Part shown: positions 5,999-12,151 of the stretch, piece after piece
Numbering within the stretch: position 1 is the first letter of the stretch
Layout of the letters: each line of letters begins with the position of its first letter
Assembly: GCA_964567045.1 (NCBI GenBank)
Contig: CAZMLE010000098.1
Span: 1 to 12,151, forward strand
DNA from: JAFNGF01 sp964567045
GTDB lineage: Bacteria > Planctomycetota > Phycisphaerae > Sedimentisphaerales > Anaerobacaceae
Direction: 5' to 3'
Length of the DNA: 12,151 bases
Made by a program: the position numbers and the translations under genes
Notes under the pieces: model-generated
Seen by the model: only the letters and a program-made list of their open reading frames with translations
The model's database searches: none
Told to the model about the DNA's origin: nothing

Positions 5999-7387
5999 TC
6001 AAGTTAGTTCGCCAAACAATGTCAACGGACTTGTCTTTGTTATTTTTACCTTTGCAAACTTGCCAGCCAGGGAGGCAGGCCCATTGAATACGACTATCCA
6101 ATCTTTGGCGGTCCGAGCGACCAGTTGCGGCTCGCTGCCACCCTGGGCGAGATTTAAGTGCGCCTTTTTACTTAAGCCTTCGACCAGGACTTCCACCTGT
6201 CTGCCTACAAAATCACGACTCAATTCATCGCTTATTCTTTCCTGCACGGCGAGCAGTTCGGTGTTGCGTTTTTGTTTTACTTCGGCGGGGATGTTGTCCA
6301 GCAATTTTTTATCGGCGGTTGTGCCCGGCCGGGGCGAGTATTTGAAAATAAAGCAATTTTTATATTTAGCTTTTTTGACCAGCTCTACCGTTGCCTGAAA
6401 GTCTTCTTCGGTTTCGCCTGGAAAGCCCACTATAAAATCGCCCGCAACGGTGATGTCCGGCACGATAGCTCTTACCTTATCGAGAAGCTCCAGATATTGG
6501 GCTCCCGTGTAATGGCGGTTCATCGCTCGCAGGATTTTGTCTGAGCCGCTTTGGGCAGGTATATGCAGGTAATGACATACCTTTGGCGAATCAGCCATAG
6601 CCTCCAAAATCTCGTCCAGAAACTCTTCGGCTGGATAATTGGTGACGAACTTAATCCATTCGATGCCGTCGATGTCACTTGCCATCGCCAGCAGGTTGGC
6701 CAGGCAATAGGTTTTTTCGCCCGCGGTATATTTATACGAATTCACTGTCTGACCGAGCAGCGTCACCTGTTTTACGCCTGCGTGGGCCAGTTTTTTTATT
6801 TGCTCGATAATGGCCGCCGGCGGCCGACAAACTTCCGGACCCCGCACGAAAGGCACAACGCAGTATGAACAGAACCTATCACAGCCGTGCATCACGCGGA
6901 CATAAGCCTGTCCCGGCAGTTGTTTGTCTTCGATACCATAGGCAGATTCAAATTCTTCCAGAGCAAGGTTTTGGTCTTCAGGTTTTTTCTGTCGAATTTT
7001 TTCTGTTATCGCCAGGGTCTTTTTCTTTTCTTGCAGGGCGTCGGCCAGAAGCTGCGGTATCTGCGGTATTTGTGCCGGCCCGCAGACTAAATCGACAGCC
7101 TCGTGCTCAAATAATTTTCCGCCCAGTCGTTGTGCCATACATCCGATTACGCCCACCATCAAGCCCGGGCGACTTTTTTTGAGGTGCTTGAGGTGTCCTA
7201 AGTGCGAAATAACCCTCTGTTCGGCGTGATCGCGGACAGAGCAGGTGTTTATCAAAACAACGTCCGCTTCGTTGGCGTTATCAGTAAAACTGAAGCCCGC
7301 GGCTCTGAGCGCAGAAGTCACCAGAGCTGAGTCGAGCTTATTCATCTGACACCCAAAGCTCTTGATATGTACGGTTTGAGCACCCAT
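5999..7387 (-). CDS. miaB: tRNA-2-methylthio-N6-dimethylallyladenosine synthase MiaB
   Basis: Radical-SAM methylthiotransferase that converts i6A37 to ms2i6A37 in the anticodon loop of tRNAs reading UNN codons. The N-terminal UPF0004 domain holds the auxiliary [4Fe-4S] cysteines Cys13 (SFGCQMN), Cys49 (NTCSVR) and Cys83 (IGCMAQ). The radical-SAM cluster is CDRFCSYC, with Cys169, Cys173 and Cys176. The core continues with LGQTVNSY (211-218), the HIPAQSGS segment (275-282) and GDFIVGFPGET (316-326). A C-terminal TRAM domain (about 392-460) binds RNA. SFGCQMN and the overall length (462 aa) fit MiaB better than RimO or MtaB. ATG 7387 is chosen; an in-frame TTG at 7402 would add five residues. 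Neither has a clear ribosome-binding site. The phosphatase gene follows by 14 nt and the methyltransferase-like membrane gene precedes it by 80 nt. Confidence 0.96.
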   Translation of the reverse strand: MGAQTVHIKSFGCQMNKLDSALVTSALRAAGFSFTDNANEADVVLINTCSVRDHAEQRVISHLGHLKHLKKSRPGLMVGVIGCMAQRLGGKLFEHEAVDLVCGPAQIPQIPQLLADALQEKKKTLAITEKIRQKKPEDQNLALEEFESAYGIEDKQLPGQAYVRVMHGCDRFCSYCVVPFVRGPEVCRPPAAIIEQIKKLAHAGVKQVTLLGQTVNSYKYTAGEKTYCLANLLAMASDIDGIEWIKFVTNYPAEEFLDEILEAMADSPKVCHYLHIPAQSGSDKILRAMNRHYTGAQYLELLDKVRAIVPDITVAGDFIVGFPGETEEDFQATVELVKKAKYKNCFIFKYSPRPGTTADKKLLDNIPAEVKQKRNTELLAVQERISDELSRDFVGRQVEVLVEGLSKKAHLNLAQGGSEPQLVARTAKDWIVVFNGPASLAGKFAKVKITKTSPLTLFGELT

Positions 7388-7467
7388 AGTCAAGTTGTTC
7401 AAATTTCAGGCGAAAAGGCGTACACTTTTACTGTCTATTGAACTGGCTGGCTCAGCCCGGTCAAATC

Positions 7468-7917
7468 TTATATCCACCGGCGTACCCTTTTCTTGTACTT
7501 CAGCCAAGCGTCACCAAACGTCTCTTCAAGCATTTCTTCTTCGGCCCTAATGAAAATTGCATCCATCAGTATAGCAAAAGCAACGATGACCAAATACGGC
7601 GTCAAAGACCCCATCAATATTGCGACACCGGCAAGAATCAACACAAATCCAAGATACATTGGATGCCTGCTAACGCGGAATACCCCGCCGGTGATCAAGG
7701 CCGTTGATTTTTCGAAGGGTTTGACGGTTGTCTTGTTCTTCTTAAACGCCCTATTGGCAATAACGTTGAAAGCGATTCCTAATGCTAAAGGAATACCTCC
7801 CAGAACATTGAAGGGGAAAAGAATGATTCTCTTCGATGGGAACAGGAAGTGTAGGGCTGCCATTGTACCTATGGATACAAATAAGTAAGTGGGCGGTAAA
7901 ACTCTTTTGGGCTTCAT
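7468..7917 (-). CDS. ICMT/PEMT-like integral membrane methyltransferase
   Basis: A 149-aa membrane protein of the isoprenylcysteine carboxyl methyltransferase / phospholipid methyltransferase-like superfamily. Hydrophobic segments lie at about 8-26, 33-54 and 90-125. The family signature follows: GGVFRVSRHPMYLG (77-90), in which the RHPxY segment is part of the SAM site, then a Glu-rich EEEML (126-130) and FGDAWLKYKKRVRRWI at the C-terminus. In bacteria the substrate of this family is seldom known; lipids or other membrane-borne acceptors are the usual guess. ATG 7917 is chosen over a TTG at 7983 because the protein then starts directly before the first membrane helix, and because a -10-like element at 7962-7967 would put transcription start downstream of 7983. 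Whether it is cotranscribed with miaB, 80 nt downstream, is unclear. Confidence 0.82.
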   Translation of the reverse strand: MKPKRVLPPTYLFVSIGTMAALHFLFPSKRIILFPFNVLGGIPLALGIAFNVIANRAFKKNKTTVKPFEKSTALITGGVFRVSRHPMYLGFVLILAGVAILMGSLTPYLVIVAFAILMDAIFIRAEEEMLEETFGDAWLKYKKRVRRWI

Positions 7918-7961
7918 CTCCGATTCACTTTCTATCGGTACTTGTGCTGACACGGCAAGTA

Positions 7962-7990
7962 AATATAAAGGATTTCGCGTCAAAATGAAA
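7962..7990 (-). promoter_or_regulatory. Weak candidate promoter for the ICMT-like gene
   Basis: On the minus strand TATATT (plus-strand 7962-7967) matches five of six bases of a -10 box. Seventeen nt upstream is TTTCAT, a poor -35. A start near 7955 would leave a leader of about 38 nt before ATG 7917. Confidence 0.28.
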
Positions 7991-8282
7991 GATGTAGGCC
8001 AACCTCAACGATAGGAGCGATGCGTAATGTGTTACGGACTTGATAGAAGTTGCCTGTTTGATTGCCGCTGTAAGTCTTTGAGGCAGTTTACCTCATCGAG
8101 GCCCACCGGTGCTATGGTAAAGGCATAGAAATCTTGAACGCCGGGCGGAGCAAACCTGCTGGATAGGCCGGGAAGAAAAGTTTATTTTGTCAAGGGCAGC
8201 CGTTATATTAGCTTGCGATTGTGGAACGCTAAGCGGTGAAACGGTCGACCGCTTACCCCCTAGACTGTTAAAGGGTAGCTAA
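7984..8282 (+). other. Divergent intergenic region and possible structured leader of the P-type ATPase gene
   Basis: Roughly 300 bases without a supported gene. Several short stems can form: TGAGG/CCTCA (8079-8095), CTATG/CATAG (8112-8128), AGCA/TGCT (8149-8160) inside a pair of CCGG segments (8142-8145 and 8168-8171), and a perfect 8-bp stem TAAGCGGT/ACCGCTTA with a 10-nt loop (8230-8255). TACCC (8254-8258), at the edge of that last stem, can also pair with GGGTA (8273-8277), which covers the AAGGG ribosome-binding site (8271-8275), 7 nt before ATG 8283. TATATT at 8204-8209 could be a -10 box, with only a weak -35 (TTTATT, 8181-8186) at 17 nt. I could not match it to a riboswitch class that I know. 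Confidence 0.35.
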
Positions 8283-10979
8283 ATGAGACGATGGTGGCAA
8301 GAAAGCGTTGAGCAAGTTGTTGCCTCTCTTGATGGTAACTTGTCTTCCGGATTGTCCTCGGCGGAAGCGGCGGCACGGTTGGCCAAATATGGTCCCAACC
8401 AGTTGGAGGAGAAGAAGGGGTCTTCGCCCTTAAGTATCTTTCTGAGCCAATTTCGAGATTTTATTATCTGGGTGCTGATTGGTGCAGCTATTGTCTCCGG
8501 TTTTCTGCAGGAGTGGGTAGATGCGCTTGCGATAATTGCGATCGTTATCCTAAATGCCGTTCTTGGATTTATTCAGGAATATCGCGCGGAAAAGGCGTTG
8601 GCAGCGCTTAGAAAACTTTCCAGCCCGACATCTAAAGTCATCCGGGACGGTCACGGGCAAGTTGTATCATCCTTTGAATTAGTGCCGGGGGACATCATTG
8701 AGCTGGAGGCTGGTGACAACGTGCCGGCTGACAGCCGAATTGCGTGGCTTACTTCAAACTTCGCCGCTGCGGAGGCCAGTCTTACTGGTGAATCTACGCC
8801 CGTTGCAAAAACCGTCTTTGCACTGAGCGAGAAAGACACCCCTTTGGCAGATAGGGCCAACATGGTCTATATGGGGACATCCGTTGCATCCGGCAAAGCA
8901 AAAGCAATTGTGGCTGAAACCGGAATGCAAACGGAGCTCGGCAAAATAGCGGAGATGGTGCAGGAAATCGAGCGCGAAGCCACCCCTTTACAGAAAAAAC
9001 TGGAACAGTTCGGTAAATGGATTGTGTATCTATGTTTTGTTCTTGTTGCAGCGGTATTTTTGCTGGAGTTAGTTCGCGGCGGAAAAGTCATGGACACATT
9101 TCTTACGGCCGTGAGCCTGGCTGTCGCAGCTATACCGGAGGGATTGCCGGCCGTTGTTACTATTGCCTTAGCTTTGGGCGTCAAAAGGATGGCTGCCCGT
9201 CACGCGCTTATAAGGAAGCTGCCTTCGGTTGAAACCCTGGGTTGTGCGACGGTTATATGCTCGGATAAAACCGGCACGTTGACCAAAAATGAGATGACGG
9301 TGCAGGCAGTTTTCTCAGGCGGCCACTTGTTCAAAGTAACCGGCGTGGGATACGAACCCAGGGGGGAATTCTTACTTAATGATAGCCCGATCGATGCCGG
9401 CGATTATCCTGATTTGGGCAAAACCTTGCTGTGCGGCGTTCTCTGCAATGGAGCACAGTTAGTGAAAACCGATAATGGCTACAGGATACACGGCGACCCA
9501 ACAGAGGCGGCGATTCTTACCTGTGCGGGAAAGCGTAACCTTTGGAAAAACGAGCTGGAGGAGATGTATGCCTTTGTGCAGGAAATCCCTTTCGATTCTG
9601 AAAGAAAGAAGATGACTATTGTCCGCAAAGATAAAAGCGGCCTTACCGCTTTTGTTAAAGGCGCCCCCGATGTGCTTTTGAATGATTGCACGCAGATACA
9701 GCAGAAAGGCGCCGTCAGGTTATTAACCGCCCAGGACAGAGAAAAAATCCTTTCTGTCAACGATGAATTGGCTTGCGGCGGGATGCGAGTGCTTGCGGTC
9801 GGATACCGAATTCTGGATAGAATTCCTGACAAATATGAAGCCGCTTTAATTGAGAACGATCTTACTTTTGTTGGCCTGCTGGCTATGACCGACCCGCCCA
9901 GAGAAGAAGTCAAGAATGTAATGGGCGAATGTACAGAAGCCGGCATCAAAACCATTATGATTACCGGTGACCATAAAAATACGGCAGTTGCCATAGCCAA
10001 GGGATTGGGTTTCTTCAAGGAAGACTCGCTGGCGTCAACGGGCGAAGAGTTGGATAGAACCAGCGATGATGAACTCCAGGACAAGGTAAAGAGGATTTCC
10101 GTTTATGCTCGTGTTTCGCCGGAGCACAAGTTAAGGATTGTGCGGGCGCTGCGCCAGCAAAAAGAAATTGTCGCAATGACCGGCGACGGCGTAAACGACG
10201 CGCCGGCTCTAAAAGAGGCGGATATCGGCGTGGCGATGGGAATAACCGGCACCGATGTCACTAAAGAGGTCGCAGATATGGTCATCACGGATGACAACTT
10301 TGTTTCCATCGTAGCTGCGATCGAGGAGGGTAGGGGCATATATGATAATATCAAAAAGTTTGTTCATTATCTGCTTTCCTGCAACGCCGGCGAAATCCTG
10401 GTTATGTTTGTTTCTTCGCTGGTGGGCTTGCCGGTGCCGCTGCTACCCATTCAAATTCTGTGGATTAATCTGGTGACTGACGGCCTACCCGCACTGGCTT
10501 TAGGGGTTGATCCTGTTGACCCGAATATAATGAAGCAGCCTCCCCGCCCGACGGATGAAGGTGTTATCACCAAGGGCAGGGCATTTCTTATGTTATGGCA
10601 AGGGGCCTTTATTGCCCTATGTACTCTTGTGGCTTTTGGCTTTGTTTTATTCGTGGAGAAAGAGGGCATAGGACGAGCGCGGACAGCGGCGTTTGTAGTT
10701 CTTGCCTGTAGTCAGTTGTTTCACGCCTTTAACTGCCGCAGTATGACCGAGTCTTTATTTAAGATAGGAATACTCACCAACAAAAAGCTGATCCTGGCGA
10801 CCGTGACATCATTTTTTGTACAAATGATGGTTGTCTACGTGCCGTTTCTGCAGAGGATATTCAGGACAGAGCCGTTAGGGTATTTTGATTGGTTTTTGGT
10901 GGTTGGCGTTTCATCGCTTCCGCTGTGGGCGATGGAGGTGGTCAAGGCATTGCGTCTGCTCAGAACGAGTAGTGGATAG
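8283..10979 (+). CDS. Cation-transporting P-type ATPase, P2A (SERCA-like Ca2+) type
   Basis: An 898-aa membrane pump with all P2-type domains. There is an N-terminal cation_ATPase_N segment (YGPNQL, 36-41), and the actuator loop has TGES (168-171). M4 has PEGLP (285-289), the phosphorylation site is DKTGT with Asp328, the nucleotide domain has KGAP (459-462), and the hinge motifs are TGD (561-563) and TGDGVND (633-639). Ion-site residues fit SERCA: Glu286 in M4, Asn701 and Glu704 in M5 (CNAGE), and Asn729, Thr732 and Asp733 in M6 (NLVTDG). Both M5 and M6 ligands for a second site are present, unlike PMR1-type pumps, but the M8 glutamate of SERCA appears replaced (ACSQLFHAF near 808). It probably exports Ca2+ (or Mn2+) across the cytoplasmic membrane with ATP. 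ATG 8283 has AAGGG 7 nt upstream. It is monocistronic by spacing, with over 200 nt on each side. Confidence 0.93.
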   Translation: MRRWWQESVEQVVASLDGNLSSGLSSAEAAARLAKYGPNQLEEKKGSSPLSIFLSQFRDFIIWVLIGAAIVSGFLQEWVDALAIIAIVILNAVLGFIQEYRAEKALAALRKLSSPTSKVIRDGHGQVVSSFELVPGDIIELEAGDNVPADSRIAWLTSNFAAAEASLTGESTPVAKTVFALSEKDTPLADRANMVYMGTSVASGKAKAIVAETGMQTELGKIAEMVQEIEREATPLQKKLEQFGKWIVYLCFVLVAAVFLLELVRGGKVMDTFLTAVSLAVAAIPEGLPAVVTIALALGVKRMAARHALIRKLPSVETLGCATVICSDKTGTLTKNEMTVQAVFSGGHLFKVTGVGYEPRGEFLLNDSPIDAGDYPDLGKTLLCGVLCNGAQLVKTDNGYRIHGDPTEAAILTCAGKRNLWKNELEEMYAFVQEIPFDSERKKMTIVRKDKSGLTAFVKGAPDVLLNDCTQIQQKGAVRLLTAQDREKILSVNDELACGGMRVLAVGYRILDRIPDKYEAALIENDLTFVGLLAMTDPPREEVKNVMGECTEAGIKTIMITGDHKNTAVAIAKGLGFFKEDSLASTGEELDRTSDDELQDKVKRISVYARVSPEHKLRIVRALRQQKEIVAMTGDGVNDAPALKEADIGVAMGITGTDVTKEVADMVITDDNFVSIVAAIEEGRGIYDNIKKFVHYLLSCNAGEILVMFVSSLVGLPVPLLPIQILWINLVTDGLPALALGVDPVDPNIMKQPPRPTDEGVITKGRAFLMLWQGAFIALCTLVAFGFVLFVEKEGIGRARTAAFVVLACSQLFHAFNCRSMTESLFKIGILTNKKLILATVTSFFVQMMVVYVPFLQRIFRTEPLGYFDWFLVVGVSSLPLWAMEVVKALRLLRTSSG

Positions 10980-11190
10980 AAACTCACAAATTCCTGTTGC
11001 TTTTCCCGACAATCCCCGCAGCAGTACTTCAGACTGCGGACTTCTAACGAAGAAAAAGACTCAAAAACCCGGGTTTTCTCATCGCACTCTCATTTTAGGT
11101 TTTGTAATATCGTGGTATTCTGTTGGTGTGTCAGGTAAAATGTTATTGACCATGCAAGTAGCTGTGTCAAGTAACGTATGGCGATTGAGT
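10980..11190. other. Intergenic region after the ATPase gene
   Basis: No supported gene. A perfect 14-bp palindrome, AAAACCC|GGGTTTT (11064-11077), lies 85 nt past the ATPase stop; a realistic fold is a 5-bp stem with a CCGG loop, weak as a terminator. TTGACC at 11146-11151 resembles a -35 box, but the best following -10 options (AAGTAA at 17 nt, TAACGT at 20 nt) are poor, so a promoter for the next gene is only suggested. Confidence 0.3.
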
Positions 11191-11191
11191 A

Positions 11192-11197
11192 GGGAGG
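11192..11197 (+). promoter_or_regulatory. Strong ribosome-binding site
   Basis: GGGAGG, 6 nt before ATG 11204, is the best Shine-Dalgarno match among the starts in the window and fixes the start of the secreted protein. Confidence 0.7.
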
Positions 11198-11203
11198 ATT
11201 GTC

Positions 11204-11920
11204 ATGAGCAAGTTTCTATGGCTTCGGTTGGTTATAGCATTGGGACCTCTCGTATTATTTGGCGACCTGCGGGCTAATGAACAAAAGCAGGAGAATGGGT
11301 CCTGGACAGCAGATTTTTCTATGGATAAAGCAGAGTTATCTCCTACCGGCCGCAATCCTTACTTTATCTTAGAACCTGGTTACTATCTCGTCCTCGCAGG
11401 GGGCAAGGAACAAGTTACCATAACTGTCCTCGATGAGGTAAAAGAAGTGGATGGCGTGCAGACGCGGGTAGTCGAGGAGCGAGAAACAAAAGGGGGTAAG
11501 TTGGCAGAGGTTTCCAGGAATTTCTTCGCCATTAGCAAGCGGACCAACAGCGTGTATTACTTCGGCGAAGAGGTGGACATCTACAAGAACGACAAGGTCG
11601 TCAGTCACGAAGGCGCTTGGCTCGCGGGTGTGAATGGCGCCAAGTACGGCCTTATGATGCCGGGGCTGCCCTTGTTGAAAGCAAGGTACTACCAGGAAAT
11701 CGCTCCCGGCGTGGCCATGGATCGGGCTGAAATCGTGAGCTTGGGCGAGACCATAAGGCCGCCAGCGGGAGAACTCAAGAATTGTCTGAAGGTGGAAGAG
11801 ACAACCCCATTGGAGCCTGGCAATAAGGAGTATAAATACTACGCCCCTGGGATTGGAATTGTACAGGATGGGTCGCTGAAACTTATCAAGTACGGCAAGG
11901 CCGAAAAAAGTAAGGTTTAG
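11204..11920 (+). CDS. Secreted protein of unknown function ('KYYAPGIG' family)
   Basis: A 238-aa protein with a likely Sec signal peptide: Lys3 and Arg8, a hydrophobic core at about 9-19, and a cleavage site near Ala24 (LRA before NEQ). There is no lipobox cysteine, so it should be released to the periplasm or beyond. The mature part has an NPYFILEPGYYLVLAG block (51-66), YYFGEEVDIY (118-127), a WLAGVNGAKYGLMMPG block (139-154), a YYQEIAPGVAMDRAE block (162-176), and a C-terminal TPLEPG with KYYAPGIGIV (201-220). I recall this block order from uncharacterised secreted proteins of soil and sediment bacteria; I know no assigned function. It looks beta-rich, as expected for a small beta-barrel or lipocalin-like fold, but that is a guess. 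No catalytic motif is evident. It stands alone, 224 nt after the ATPase gene, so no partner is implied. Confidence 0.75.
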   Translation: MSKFLWLRLVIALGPLVLFGDLRANEQKQENGSWTADFSMDKAELSPTGRNPYFILEPGYYLVLAGGKEQVTITVLDEVKEVDGVQTRVVEERETKGGKLAEVSRNFFAISKRTNSVYYFGEEVDIYKNDKVVSHEGAWLAGVNGAKYGLMMPGLPLLKARYYQEIAPGVAMDRAEIVSLGETIRPPAGELKNCLKVEETTPLEPGNKEYKYYAPGIGIVQDGSLKLIKYGKAEKSKV

Positions 11921-11960
11921 AGGTTGCTGGCCCCAGACGGAAGGACTCGGAATCGCTACG

Positions 11961-11979
11961 ATAGTCTCGCGGGGACTAT
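11961..11979 (+). terminator. Hairpin downstream of the secreted-protein gene
   Basis: ATAGTCTC pairs with GGGACTAT (one G-T pair) around a GCG loop, 41 nt after the stop codon. The tail is A-rich and not T-rich, so intrinsic termination is doubtful. A second smaller stem, ACAGC/GCTGT with loop GGG, follows at 11990-12002. Confidence 0.4.
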
Positions 11980-12022
11980 AAAAATAGGGACAGCGGGGCT
12001 GTTGAGAAACTACGAATTTTTA

Positions 12023-12051
12023 TTGACAGGCCTTGAAATTGAGGCGAGAAT
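12023..12051 (+). promoter_or_regulatory. Candidate sigma-70 promoter for a gene beyond the right edge
   Basis: A perfect TTGACA (12023-12028) is followed after 17 nt by GAGAAT (12046-12051), four of six consensus bases. Transcription would start near 12058 and run out of the window. Confidence 0.4.
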
Positions 12052-12117
12052 CTACATTTGATAGATCGAGATGGTGTCATAGTGTATTGTCAACCGGTCG
12101 CATGAGATTCGGTCCGT

Positions 12118-12151
12118 ATGGAACAAAAACAAAATAGATATGGAGGTACTA
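12118..12151 (+). other. Possible start region of a gene cut by the right edge
   Basis: Two readings are possible. An ATG at 12118 opens a frame (MEQKQNRYGGT) still open at the edge, but has no ribosome-binding site. Alternatively GGAGGT at 12142-12147 is a good Shine-Dalgarno sequence for a start just past the edge. The candidate promoter at 12023-12051 supports a gene here in either case. Too little sequence remains to say what it encodes. Confidence 0.35.

Noticed and set aside
8141..8180. Resemblance to a TPP or c-di-GMP-I riboswitch core (CAAACCTGCTGGATA then GGCCGGGAAG)
   Set aside because: The rest of either consensus is missing: no CUGAGA box for TPP and no GGGACGCAAAGCC segment for c-di-GMP.
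9479..10084. 201-codon minus-strand frame opposite the P-type ATPase
   Set aside because: Antisense to the nucleotide-binding domain; Ser-rich translation typical of a codon-bias shadow.
11064..11077. AAAACCCGGGTTTT palindrome as the ATPase terminator
   Set aside because: It has no loop, folds to only about 5 bp with a CCGG loop, lies 85 nt after the stop, and lacks a T-run.
10885..11277. 130-codon plus-strand frame spanning the ATPase end, spacer and secreted-protein start
   Set aside because: It overlaps two well-supported genes out of frame and has no ribosome-binding site or motif.
11981..12002. Segment AAAATAGGGACAGCGGGG as a REP/IS200-type remnant
   Set aside because: Only a short resemblance to dispersed 'GGGACAG' elements and a 5-bp stem; no transposase or second copy in the window.

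Overview
The window looks like a bacterial chromosome segment of moderate GC content with short intergenic gaps. The protein set (a divergent Nramp-like transporter, a 'KYYAPGIG'-type secreted protein, MiaB, a HAD-IIA phosphatase and a two-site P2A ATPase) and the dispersed hairpin repeats suggest an uncultured Planctomycetota-like (PVC) bacterium or a similar environmental lineage. This rests on remembered family character and not on a marker gene, so the taxonomy is tentative. I see no rRNA, tRNA, CRISPR array or transposase.

Left part (1-1900): the 3' part of a restriction-endonuclease gene runs in from the left edge. It has the tail of a HARE-type winged helix and a PD-(D/E)xK-like core. 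After a 200-bp gap with its own candidate promoter comes an N4/N6 amino-methyltransferase. Together they read as a compact type II-like restriction-modification pair. Its right end abuts two kinds of dispersed-repeat sequence and a row of small hairpins.

Middle, forward (1919-5185): three tightly packed genes encode an Nramp/APC-fold transporter that lacks the canonical metal-binding motifs, a zinc-dependent medium-chain polyol/sugar-type dehydrogenase, and a short-chain dehydrogenase with Arg in place of the catalytic Lys. Gaps are 8 and 16 nt, and a good ribosome-binding site overlaps the first stop codon, so this is very probably one operon. The two oxidoreductases suggest uptake and oxidation/reduction of a small organic compound, which raises the question of what the Nramp-like protein carries. 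A perfect 8-bp hairpin between converging stop codons closes the operon.

Middle, reverse (5208-7917): an ICMT/PEMT-like membrane methyltransferase, miaB (tRNA 2-methylthiolation) and a HAD-IIA phosphatase read leftward; miaB and the phosphatase are 14 nt apart. A 365-bp divergent intergenic region (7918-8282) holds several possible stem-loops and separates this group from the forward P-type ATPase.

Right part (8283-12151): a full-length Ca2+-type P2A ATPase, then a lone secreted protein of unknown function with a strong ribosome-binding site. The last 230 bases carry a hairpin, a candidate promoter and what may be the start signals of the next gene.

The strongest leads for something undescribed are the motif-less Nramp transporter and its dehydrogenase operon, and the HARE-endonuclease/HPPY-methyltransferase pair.
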